Source: Pseudomonadota bacterium | GTDB taxonomy: Bacteria; Pseudomonadota; Alphaproteobacteria; Micavibrionales; UBA1664 | Assembly (NCBI GenBank): GCA_009926935.1 | Contig: RFNZ01000008.1 | Location: 1 to 64,000 of the forward strand | DNA: 64,000 bases | Direction: 5' to 3' | In this document: piece after piece, positions 8,156 through 16,068 of the stretch | Layout: every line of letters begins with the position of its first letter | Position numbering within the stretch: position 1 is the stretch's first letter | The notes under the pieces: model-generated | The model's database searches: none | Seen by the model: the letters and a program-made list of their open reading frames with translations, nothing else | What the model was told of the DNA's origin: nothing | Made by a program: the position numbers and the translations under genes

Positions 8156-8734
8156 CTAGTTAAACAGCGCGTCTATATCCGACTGCGAGGTCAAGCGGGT
8201 TTTGTTGGCCTCGTGGATGATGTCGCCGCCCGTCGGCTCGGCCCTGATGCCCAGTTTTTCAAGCGCCGAACCCAGACGCTCCTGAATGCCTGCAATGTTT
8301 TCAACGGCTTTCCTGATGCGCTGGCTTGTGAGGTCTTGAAAGGTGCAAGCCATAAGGATGTTCTGCACCTCACCTTTGATCTCGGCCATGACCGCGTTGC
8401 GTGTCGCCTCATCGTTCATGTTGCCCTGATCGCGCAGGCGTAAGGCAATACGATCCGCGGCATCCATGATTTTTACGGCAGCATCTTCCGTATCGTTGAT
8501 GACGGCCTCGAGTTCGAAGCCTGCATTGACCTGCGAGTTGCCATCGCCGTTGTAGGTCACGGCAGATAAAACGCCCATGATCTCCTGAAACTGGCCTGTG
8601 ATATCCTTGCCGGTCAAATCGAGCTGCTGCGAGGTTGCGTTGATTTCCATCGAAATTTCATCAAAGCGACGTTTGACGAATTTTTCGAAACCTTCCAACT
8701 GGCTTGCCAGCGTTTCCAATGCTTTCGGGTCCAT
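8156..8734 (-). CDS. cheZ: CheZ-family chemotaxis protein phosphatase
   Basis: CheZ dephosphorylates CheY-P and so resets the flagellar motor. 192 residues, mostly helical. The catalytic segment FQDLTSQRI gives D134 and Q138, equivalent to the E. coli pair that positions the attacking water. A flexible linker then leads to a short C-terminal peptide (SQSDIDALFN), where CheZ normally docks CheY. No other chemotaxis gene lies in the window, so its partners are elsewhere. It lies just upstream of corA on the same strand and is divergent from polA. Confidence 0.88.
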   Translation of the reverse strand: MDPKALETLASQLEGFEKFVKRRFDEISMEINATSQQLDLTGKDITGQFQEIMGVLSAVTYNGDGNSQVNAGFELEAVINDTEDAAVKIMDAADRIALRLRDQGNMNDEATRNAVMAEIKGEVQNILMACTFQDLTSQRIRKAVENIAGIQERLGSALEKLGIRAEPTGGDIIHEANKTRLTSQSDIDALFN

Positions 8735-8829
8735 GACTTGGGGCCTTTTATTCCATAGTTTTCAACAGAATACCGAGCATGTGTTAACAAAAGCCTAGCA
8801 GCACACTCCCTTATTCGCTAAGACAAGAT

Positions 8830-11598
8830 ATGGCTGAAAAACCCAATGAAACCTTATACTTGGTTGATGCATCCGGATTTATTTTCAGAGCATTCCATGC
8901 CCTGCCGCCGCTGACCGACCCCACGGGCACGCCCGTGGGCGCTGTTGTCGGCTTCACCAATATGCTGATACGGCTTTTGAAGGATCTCAACGCCCATCAT
9001 GTGGGGGTCATTTTTGATGCCGCACGCCGCAATTTCAGGAACGATATTTACCCTGATTACAAAGCTAACCGGGATGAAACACCGCCAGATCTTATCCCCC
9101 AATTCCCGCTTATACGCGAAGCCACAAGGGCTTTCGGCTTTGAACCCTTGGAAGTCGATGGATACGAGGCCGACGATCTGATTGCCGCCTATGCCCGCGA
9201 AGGCCGCGAGCAGGGTTATACAGTTGTTATCGTTTCATCCGACAAAGACCTGATGCAGCTTATCCGCGAAGGGGTCACGATGTACGACCCGCTGAAGCAG
9301 AAAAGCCTTGGCCCTGCCGAGGTCATGGAAAAATTCGGCGTTGCGCCCGATAAGGTTATTGAGGTGCAATCACTCATCGGCGACCCGACCGATAACGTCC
9401 CGGGCGTGCGCGGCATTGGCCCAAAAACCGCGGCTGAACTGATTACCGAATTCGGCGACCTTGAAACGCTTTTGGGTCGGCTTGATGAAATCAAACAGCC
9501 CAAGCGCCGTGAAACGCTGGTTGAAAACGCCGACCTTGCGCGCCTATCCAAAAAACTTGTGACACTTGATGAAAATGCGCCGCTACCAAAACCCATTGGC
9601 GCGCTTGGCGCGGGGGAACCGGCATCGCCTGCTTTGATAGAGTTTTTGCAGGCGCATGGTTTTAAATCGGTATTGGCACGATTGGGGGCAAAGCCCGTGG
9701 AGGCTCCAGTACCCATACATGCGACCACAGCTGTAGCCGAAACCGCAAAACCTGCACCTGTTGCGGCCACGTACGTTACCATTACTGATGCACGTACACT
9801 TGAGGAATGGGCACAGAAAGCAAAAGAAAAAGGTGTTGTTTCGATTGATACAGAAACCACATCGCTGACACCCGCGAATGCCGAACTTGTCGGCATCTCT
9901 TTGGCATTCGAGGAAGGGCGCGCGGCCTACATCCCTGTCGGGCACCGTTCAAAACCTGTCGATTTGCTGGGTGATAGCGGCCCTGCCCTTGTGCAAATGG
10001 ACAAAGCCCTAGCGCTGCGCATTTTGAAACCGCTGCTTGAAGACGCTTCTGTTTTGAAAATCGGGCAGAACATCAAATACGATTTGCAGATCTTTGCACG
10101 CGAGGGAATTGACGTCGCGCCCGTTGATGACACGATGCTGCTTTCGTATGTGCTGGATGGCACTTCGCATGGCCATGGCATGGACGAGCTTTCGGAGTTG
10201 CATCTTGGACACAAGACTATCCATTACGAGGATGTGGCGGGCAAAGGTGTGAAGCAAATCAGCTTTGCCGAGGTCGGCATCGAGGCAGCTACGAACTACG
10301 CCGCCGAAGACGCCGATGTGACCTTGCGCCTTTGGAAAATCCTGAAACCGCGCTTGCCGCAGGCTCACATGACGAGCGTTTACGAAACGATGGACAGGCC
10401 GCTTGTGCCCGTCATCGCCAAGATGGAAGCGCGCGGCGTGAAGGTGGATGTGAACGTTCTTAAAAAACTTTCTCACGAATTCGGCACGCGCCTCGCCGAA
10501 CTTGAAGCCGAAGTACATGCTCTTGCGGGGCACTCATTCAATGTGGCCTCACCCAAGCAGCTTGGTGAAGTGCTGTTCGGACAAATGGGCCTGCCTTCGG
10601 GCAGAAAAACGAAAACGGGCGACTGGTCGACATCAGCCGACGTACTTGAAGAACTTGCGGAACAGGGCCACGGCATTGTACAGAAAGTGCTCGATTTCAG
10701 GCAGATGGCGAAGCTGAAATCGACTTACACCGACAGCCTGCAGGAAGATATCAATAAACGTACAGGGCGCGTACATACATCGTTTGCCCTCGCGCATACA
10801 TCGACAGGGCGTTTGGCATCTTCCGATCCCAATTTGCAAAATATTCCCATCCGCACGGAAGAAGGCCGCAAAATACGCGAGGCCTTTGTGGCAGAGGACG
10901 GTTATGTTTTGATGTCCGTCGATTATAGCCAGATCGAACTCCGGCTTGCGGCTGCCATGGGCGGAATACCTGCACTTCAAAAAGCATTCCGCGACGATCT
11001 TGATATTCATGCCATGACCGCCTCAGAAGTATTCGGCGTGCCGATGGCGGAGATGACAGGCGATATAAGGCGCAAGGCCAAGGCTATCAACTTTGGTATT
11101 ATTTACGGCATATCGGGCTGGGGGCTGGCTCGCCAGCTTGGCATCGAGCCTGCCGAGGCCAACGCGTACATCAAGCAGTATTTCGCGCGCTTCCCTGAAC
11201 TTGCAAGCTACATGGACCGCATGAAAGACTACGCAAAGCGCCACGGCTATGTTGAAACGCTTTTTGGCCGCCGCTGCACCATCGACGGCATTAATGACAA
11301 GAACCCTGCCCGCCGTAATTTTGCCGAGCGTCAGGCCATCAACGCCCCTTTACAGGGCACCGCCGCCGACATCATGAAAAAAGCCATGGTACGCGTGGAC
11401 CGTGCCCTTGAAAGCAACCCGCAGATTGACTGCCGCATGTTGTTACAAGTGCATGACGAACTGGTGTTTGAAGTGAAGGCAAGCGATGTTGACGCCGCAA
11501 CAGCGCTTATAAAAGACATCATGGAGAATGTTGCGGATGTTGGCGTGCCTTTAACGTGCGGCATTGGCGCGGGCCTCAACTGGGCGCGGGCGCACTGA
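8830..11598 (+). CDS. polA: DNA polymerase I
   Basis: Fills gaps and removes RNA primers during replication and repair. 922 residues with all three activities. The 5' nuclease domain spans about 1-290 (TNMLIRLLKD, DNVPGVRGIGPKTA). The 3'-5' exonuclease spans about 315-515, with intact DTET at D340/E342, so proofreading is probably active. The polymerase domain has motif A DYSQIELR (D698), an O-helix RRKAKAINFGIIYG and motif C VHDELVFE (D876). Length matches the family. Divergent from cheZ with a 95-bp promoter region. Confidence 0.98.
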   Translation: MAEKPNETLYLVDASGFIFRAFHALPPLTDPTGTPVGAVVGFTNMLIRLLKDLNAHHVGVIFDAARRNFRNDIYPDYKANRDETPPDLIPQFPLIREATRAFGFEPLEVDGYEADDLIAAYAREGREQGYTVVIVSSDKDLMQLIREGVTMYDPLKQKSLGPAEVMEKFGVAPDKVIEVQSLIGDPTDNVPGVRGIGPKTAAELITEFGDLETLLGRLDEIKQPKRRETLVENADLARLSKKLVTLDENAPLPKPIGALGAGEPASPALIEFLQAHGFKSVLARLGAKPVEAPVPIHATTAVAETAKPAPVAATYVTITDARTLEEWAQKAKEKGVVSIDTETTSLTPANAELVGISLAFEEGRAAYIPVGHRSKPVDLLGDSGPALVQMDKALALRILKPLLEDASVLKIGQNIKYDLQIFAREGIDVAPVDDTMLLSYVLDGTSHGHGMDELSELHLGHKTIHYEDVAGKGVKQISFAEVGIEAATNYAAEDADVTLRLWKILKPRLPQAHMTSVYETMDRPLVPVIAKMEARGVKVDVNVLKKLSHEFGTRLAELEAEVHALAGHSFNVASPKQLGEVLFGQMGLPSGRKTKTGDWSTSADVLEELAEQGHGIVQKVLDFRQMAKLKSTYTDSLQEDINKRTGRVHTSFALAHTSTGRLASSDPNLQNIPIRTEEGRKIREAFVAEDGYVLMSVDYSQIELRLAAAMGGIPALQKAFRDDLDIHAMTASEVFGVPMAEMTGDIRRKAKAINFGIIYGISGWGLARQLGIEPAEANAYIKQYFARFPELASYMDRMKDYAKRHGYVETLFGRRCTIDGINDKNPARRNFAERQAINAPLQGTAADIMKKAMVRVDRALESNPQIDCRMLLQVHDELVFEVKASDVDAATALIKDIMENVADVGVPLTCGIGAGLNWARAH

Positions 11599-11674
11599 AT
11601 TTCATAATATTCTGGACATCGGCTTTTAATTACCATAAAGACACTTCTGTTTTTCACCGAACAGGAGGTATTTT

Positions 11675-12268
11675 ATGATTGCTAGAGGAAGATTTGCAGC
11701 AGCCCAACTCGGCGTTGGTGTGACGCATGACCCCATGAAGCTCGGACGAGAAATGATGGCTGATGCCATGCCCATGCTTTTGGTCCTTGCGACATCGCTC
11801 AACTATGCGCATTTCAAAATGATTGGTACGAGCGGGTCCCTGCCCGACGGGCTTGGATTTGGCTACGGACCAGAAGCGATCGTAGAGGCTCCGTTTGAGC
11901 CGGGCCGTATGGTGCCACAGCATTTTTATGACCGTTATTTCACCTTCAACCATGATGACAAAGGTTGCTGGATTGCGATGAAAAGTCACACGCCTATCGA
12001 TAAAGGTATGGAGACTGAGTTTCAGGCGACGGTCGGGCTCAAGGGTGAGTTTGTCATTACCACGCGCAATAGCCACGGCGACATTGTTAATCAGGAAACT
12101 GTTCAGGACCCTCAGGCAGTGATCTCGCATTGCACGGGCTGGATCTGCCGCAACTTCCCGATTGCTACCCGCCGCGTTGTTGCCACTTATACGGAACGCC
12201 TTGCAGCAACCATGGCCAGTAACAGGTCATGCACCCCTGCGTGGGTCAACCGCTTTGCGGCAGTTTGA
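11675..12268 (+). CDS. Hypothetical protein
   Basis: 197 residues, not recognised. The start is well supported: ACAGGAGGT lies 6 nt upstream of the ATG. No signal peptide or clear membrane helix is seen, although residues 30-45 (DAMPMLLVLATSL) are hydrophobic. The middle reads as a beta-rich domain (FYDRYFTFNHDDKGCWIAMK). Four Cys are scattered, including CTGWICRNFP. It sits alone between polA and gpt on the same strand. Confidence 0.75.
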   Translation: MIARGRFAAAQLGVGVTHDPMKLGREMMADAMPMLLVLATSLNYAHFKMIGTSGSLPDGLGFGYGPEAIVEAPFEPGRMVPQHFYDRYFTFNHDDKGCWIAMKSHTPIDKGMETEFQATVGLKGEFVITTRNSHGDIVNQETVQDPQAVISHCTGWICRNFPIATRRVVATYTERLAATMASNRSCTPAWVNRFAAV

Positions 12269-12322
12269 CCACGAGAAAAAATAGCGGCAAAGTAGCGTCG
12301 TCAAACTTTTTTGCGAGGGCCT

Positions 12323-12805
12323 ATGTCGTATTCAAAAGACTTTCCCGTTTCATGGGATGAAATGCACCGTCATGCCAAACTTCTGGCATGGCGCCTGCTT
12401 GAGAAAGGCCCATGGAAAGGGATTGCGGCTGTAACCCGCGGTGGTCTTGTGCCTGCCTGCGTCGTCGCCCGCGAACTTGATATACGCCTCATCGAAACAA
12501 TCTGCATCGCCTCTTACGATCATAAAGATCAGGGTTCGGCGAAAATACTCAAGGATACATCCGCAATGGGCGATGGCGCCGGTTGGCTTGTTGTTGATGA
12601 CCTTGTCGATACAGGCAACACTTTTAAGATAATCCGCGACATGCTGCCCAAGGCGCATTATGCCGCCGTGTACGCGAAGCCTCAGGGTATCCCTGTATGT
12701 GATACCTGGATTACCGAGGTATCACAGGACACTTGGATTTTCTTCCCCTGGGACCTCGAAGCGCAGTTCCGCGTCCCCCTAGCAGAAGAGCGCAAGAAAG
12801 GGTAA
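12323..12805 (+). CDS. gpt: Xanthine-guanine phosphoribosyltransferase
   Basis: Purine salvage: joins xanthine or guanine to PRPP to give XMP or GMP. 160 residues, the usual Gpt length. The PRPP-binding motif is VVDDLVDTGNT, preceded by VTRGGLVPA and SYDHKD. The C-terminus has the DTWIFFPWD segment typical of XGPRT. Start is ATG 12323 with GAGGG 4 nt upstream; an in-frame TTG 4 codons earlier overlaps the ribosome site. The downstream alpha/beta hydrolase follows after 13 bp and may be cotranscribed. Confidence 0.93.
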   Translation: MSYSKDFPVSWDEMHRHAKLLAWRLLEKGPWKGIAAVTRGGLVPACVVARELDIRLIETICIASYDHKDQGSAKILKDTSAMGDGAGWLVVDDLVDTGNTFKIIRDMLPKAHYAAVYAKPQGIPVCDTWITEVSQDTWIFFPWDLEAQFRVPLAEERKKG

Positions 12806-12818
12806 CCTTGCCCTTGCG

Positions 12819-13715
12819 ATGATCAAGACCTTCAACCTCCCCGTCACTGAAGACGAAACCCTGCGCGTGGTTTATCAAAAACCCAAGGGGTACCCGGAGG
12901 AAAAAGAGGCAGGCGCAGTAAAAAAACCGGCCCAAAAAAAGCCCCCTCGGTCGAGAAGACACAAGATTACCGAAGACGATCTGGTTTCAAAACCCTTGCG
13001 CAAGCCCGCAATCGTTATGATCCACGGTTTTCCGGGTGGTCACAAAGGCGGCTGCGATGATCTTTTTGGCGAGCTTGAATACCGCTTTGAAGGTTTGGGG
13101 TACCCCACGATCCGTTTCGATTTTAGAGGGTGCGGTGAAAGCGCCGGCAAAGAAGAAGACCTGTGCCTTGAATCCGCCTGTCAGGATCTCAATGCCGTAC
13201 TCCAGTGGGCACAGCATGATGCCGGGCATAGATCGGTTATTCTTTTGGGGGAGAGCTGCGGTGCAACCATCGCGGTACTCGGTTTTGATCCAAAGGTTGT
13301 CACGGGTATGATTTTGCTCTGGCCTGCGCTCAAACTCAAAGAGACGGCGTTCCAAAGCCTCTTTACGCTTGAGAGCCGGATCGAGTCCATGCTCAAGGAT
13401 ATGCCCTTCGTCAATTTTGACGGGCACAAGCTTGGCTCGCATTTCGTGAACGACATCTATACCGCCGATCTGACATCGGCCCTTGAGGCGATCAGTGTCC
13501 CCACCCTTGTCCAGCACGGTACCCAGGATGAGGAAGTGCCTCTTGAACAAGCTTATTTTGCCCGGGATACCATCCCCGGTGTTATCGACCTCGGCATTTT
13601 CGAGGGCGGCAATCACGGCCTGCGCGGGCCCACCATGCGACAGTACATGTTCATGAACATCCGGCATTTCCTTGATCGGCTGCTCAAAAAGCTTGATTCT
13701 CAAGCCAAAAACTGA
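12819..13715 (+). CDS. Alpha/beta hydrolase
   Basis: 298 residues. The serine-hydrolase fold has an oxyanion-hole segment IHGFPGG, a strand-turn FDFRGCGES and the nucleophile elbow GESCGA (S146). A likely acid lies in HGTQDEEVP and the His in GGNHGL. A Lys/Pro-rich stretch at residues 24-55 (KKPAQKKPPRSRRHK) is an unusual insert near the N-terminus that could be a disordered loop. No signal peptide, so cytoplasmic. Substrate unknown; the sequence resembles BAAT/dienelactone-type short-chain hydrolases. Confidence 0.85.
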   Translation: MIKTFNLPVTEDETLRVVYQKPKGYPEEKEAGAVKKPAQKKPPRSRRHKITEDDLVSKPLRKPAIVMIHGFPGGHKGGCDDLFGELEYRFEGLGYPTIRFDFRGCGESAGKEEDLCLESACQDLNAVLQWAQHDAGHRSVILLGESCGATIAVLGFDPKVVTGMILLWPALKLKETAFQSLFTLESRIESMLKDMPFVNFDGHKLGSHFVNDIYTADLTSALEAISVPTLVQHGTQDEEVPLEQAYFARDTIPGVIDLGIFEGGNHGLRGPTMRQYMFMNIRHFLDRLLKKLDSQAKN

Positions 13716-13797
13716 TTTATAGGGCCCCATTCACGACAAACTGGCTAAAAAGGCATGCCAGCCGTCGTTTGTTCAACCTCCAACCATGGAGATAGAA

Positions 13798-14073
13798 ATG
13801 CCTAAAATGAAAACCAAAAGCGGCGCCAAAAAGCGCTTCAAGGTGACGGCCAAGGGCAAGGTTAAGTTCAAGCAAGCCCATGCGCGCCACCGCCTTATCA
13901 GCAAACCCCAAAAAATGAAACGCAAGGCCCGCGGCACGTCCGTGATGTTTAAGGCTGACGGCGACAAGGTGCTGAACCAGTACCTGCCGTACCAGGCCAA
14001 AAAACGTCGCAAGGCCCGCCCCAAAGCGCGCCCTGCCAACGATAACCCAACAGCGAAAAAGGCAGGTGCATAA
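13798..14073 (+). CDS. rpmI: 50S ribosomal protein L35
   Basis: Small basic protein of the large ribosomal subunit. It begins [20 protein letters not shown], the L35 signature. Here it is 91 residues; the family is normally about 65. The extra 25 or so C-terminal residues are Lys/Ala/Pro-rich ([19 protein letters not shown]). ATG 13798 is used because it gives the MPKMK start and has GGAGA upstream. Its stop overlaps the rplT start by one base (TAATG). Confidence 0.96.
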   Translation: MPKMKTKSGAKKRFKVTAKGKVKFKQAHARHRLISKPQKMKRKARGTSVMFKADGDKVLNQYLPYQAKKRRKARPKARPANDNPTAKKAGA

Positions 14074-14450
14074 TGGCACGCGTTAAAGCCGGTCCCCGCG
14101 CCCATGCGCGCAAGAAGAAGATCATCAAAGCCGCCAAAGGTTACTACGGCCGCAAGAAGAACTCCTTCCGTATCGCCGTTGAGACGGTCGAAAAAGGCAT
14201 GCAGTACGCCTACCGCGACCGCCGCACGAAAAAGCGTAACTTCCGCGCCCTCTGGATCCAGCGTATCAACGCAGCCGTGCGCGAGCATGGCCTGACCTAC
14301 GCCCAGTTCACGCACGGCCTCAAGCTTGCGAAAATCGAACTGGACCGCAAGGTTCTGGCCGATATCGCGGTTCATGATGCCGCTGGTTTTAAGGTGATCT
14401 TCGATCAAGCGAAGGCCGCCCTGACCAACGCGAAAACCAAAGCCGCTTAA
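14073..14450 (+). CDS. rplT: 50S ribosomal protein L20
   Basis: Binds 23S rRNA early in 50S assembly and in some bacteria represses its own operon. 125 residues. Signatures: [20 protein letters not shown], then [20 protein letters not shown] and [11 protein letters not shown]. It overlaps rpmI by one base, so the two are coupled. The pheS leader hairpin follows, then pheS, which is the common rpmI-rplT-pheS order. infC is not upstream here. Confidence 0.97.
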   Translation: MARVKAGPRAHARKKKIIKAAKGYYGRKKNSFRIAVETVEKGMQYAYRDRRTKKRNFRALWIQRINAAVREHGLTYAQFTHGLKLAKIELDRKVLADIAVHDAAGFKVIFDQAKAALTNAKTKAA

Positions 14451-14477
14451 TTTAGGCTTTAATATAAGATACAGTCA

Positions 14478-14516
14478 GGGCGCAGGTGGAAATGCCACCA
14501 GCGCCCTTTCATTTTC
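14478..14516 (+). terminator. Attenuator-like hairpin between rplT and pheS
   Basis: GGGCGC-A-GGTGG and CCACC-A-GCGCCC form an 11-bp stem with one A-A mismatch and a 5-nt loop. It is followed by TTTCATTTT. The hairpin ends 22 nt before the pheS start. In enterobacteria the same interval carries the pheST attenuator with a Phe-rich leader peptide. Here no well-supported leader peptide is seen, so this may be a simple partial terminator or a differently read attenuator. Confidence 0.6.
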
Positions 14517-14527
14517 GAGAGAGACCC

Positions 14528-15604
14528 ATGAGCCAAGTCATCCAACTGAAATCTCAACTAGAAGAGCGTATCAACGCCGCGAACGACCTCGACTCGCTCG
14601 AGAAAATCCGCGTTGAAGCACTGGGTAAAAAAGGCGCCATCACCGGCCTCATGCAAAATCTGGGGAGTATGGAACCTGATGCGCGCAAAACCTTCGGGGC
14701 CGAGGTCAACGCTCTTAAGGATACTGTTACGCGCCTTCTGGAGGACCGTTTTAAAGCGCTCAAAGATGCCTCCGTCAACGCGCGGCTTGCGGCTGAAAAA
14801 CAGGATATGACATTGCCGGTCGCGCCTACACCCCAAGGCAAAATCCACCCCATCAGCCAGACGATTGACGAGATGATTGCGATTTTCGCCGATATGGGTT
14901 TTACGGTTGCGGAAGGGCCGGATATTGAAGACGATTTTCACAACTTCACGGCTCTCAACTTCCCGCCCGAGCATCCGGCGCGCGCGATGCATGATACGTT
15001 TTATCTGCCGGACGCACCTGAAGGCCGCGACAGAAAGCGCCTTTTGCGTACCCATACAAGCCCCGTGCAAATCCGCACTATGCTTTCCCAAAAGCCGCCT
15101 ATCCGGATTATCATTCCGGGGCGTACCTACCGTTCCGATTACGACATGACACACACGCCCATGTTCCACCAGCTGGAAGGGCTTGTGATTGATACATCAA
15201 CGCATATGGGGCACCTGAAAGGTTGCCTGATTGATTTCTGCAAGGCGTTTTTTGGCGTGAATGAACTGCCAACGCGGTTCCGGCCCAGTTTCTTCCCGTT
15301 CACCGAGCCATCGGCTGAAATGGATATAGGCTGCGACCGTTCGGGCGGGGGCCTTAAAATCGGCGCCGGCAAAGACTGGCTTGAAATATTGGGTTGCGGC
15401 ATGGTGCACCCGAATGTGCTGCGCAATTGCGGCATCGACCCCAATGTCTATCAAGGGTTTGCTTTTGGCATGGGCATTGAGCGCGTGGCGATGCTGAAAT
15501 ACGGCATCCCCGATTTGCGTACCTTCTTTGAAGGCGATACGCGCTGGCTTGACCATTACGGCTTTGATGCGCTTGAACGCCCCAACCTTGCGACAGGGCT
15601 TTGA
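14528..15604 (+). CDS. pheS: Phenylalanyl-tRNA synthetase alpha subunit
   Basis: Catalytic subunit that charges tRNA-Phe. 358 residues. An N-terminal coiled-coil (about 1-90) binds tRNA. The class II core follows: motif 1 around [10 protein letters not shown], motif 2 near [13 protein letters not shown] and [16 protein letters not shown], and motif 3 in [21 protein letters not shown] 14528 follows GAGAGA; the frame is open upstream to GTG 14486, but that would place the start inside the hairpin. The stop overlaps the next start (TGATG). Confidence 0.97.
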   Translation: MSQVIQLKSQLEERINAANDLDSLEKIRVEALGKKGAITGLMQNLGSMEPDARKTFGAEVNALKDTVTRLLEDRFKALKDASVNARLAAEKQDMTLPVAPTPQGKIHPISQTIDEMIAIFADMGFTVAEGPDIEDDFHNFTALNFPPEHPARAMHDTFYLPDAPEGRDRKRLLRTHTSPVQIRTMLSQKPPIRIIIPGRTYRSDYDMTHTPMFHQLEGLVIDTSTHMGHLKGCLIDFCKAFFGVNELPTRFRPSFFPFTEPSAEMDIGCDRSGGGLKIGAGKDWLEILGCGMVHPNVLRNCGIDPNVYQGFAFGMGIERVAMLKYGIPDLRTFFEGDTRWLDHYGFDALERPNLATGL

Positions 15605-16068
15605 TGATTAAAGTCATCCCCATGACCAGCACTTATGCCCATGGCTGGCGGCAGCTGTGGCGCATGAATGTGGGTGATGCCTTACCTAAACCTGTCATCG
15701 ACCACACAGAACGCATGATTTTAGACCCGCAATCGAGCCTATTTGCCCTCCTGGCCCGCACGGATGATAATGAAATTGTTGGCCTCCTTCATGGTGTCGT
15801 CCATCCGGTCGCGGGGTCGATGAATAACATCTGCTATATGCAAGATCTATACGTACACCCCGCACGGCGGCGGCAGGGCGTGGCCACGCAACTGCTGAAT
15901 GCGCTATCGGCTAAAGGCCGCGCCGAAAAATGGGACCGCATTTACTGGCTGACCGAACACAGCAACACCGATGCGCAAAAATTCTATCGCGGCCAAGCCG
16001 TATCGCTTGATTTTTCTTTCCACATTCTGCCGCTCGGCATGCTTGATAAAATAGGAGTAACACCATGA
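15604..16068 (+). CDS. GNAT-family N-acetyltransferase, inserted between pheS and pheT
   Basis: 154 residues. The acetyl-CoA-binding motif A is DLYVHPARRRQGVATQLL, with a preceding strand and a typical YWLTEHSNTDAQKFY C-terminal segment. It overlaps pheS by one base (TGATG) and pheT by four (ATGA). It must therefore be translated with both synthetase subunits. Its acceptor substrate cannot be told. The location suggests a link to translation or amino-acid metabolism, but that is inference. Confidence 0.88.
   Translation: MIKVIPMTSTYAHGWRQLWRMNVGDALPKPVIDHTERMILDPQSSLFALLARTDDNEIVGLLHGVVHPVAGSMNNICYMQDLYVHPARRRQGVATQLLNALSAKGRAEKWDRIYWLTEHSNTDAQKFYRGQAVSLDFSFHILPLGMLDKIGVTP

Noticed and set aside
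13773-14408. Minus-strand frame opposite rpmI-rplT
   Set aside because: Shadow of two certain ribosomal protein genes.
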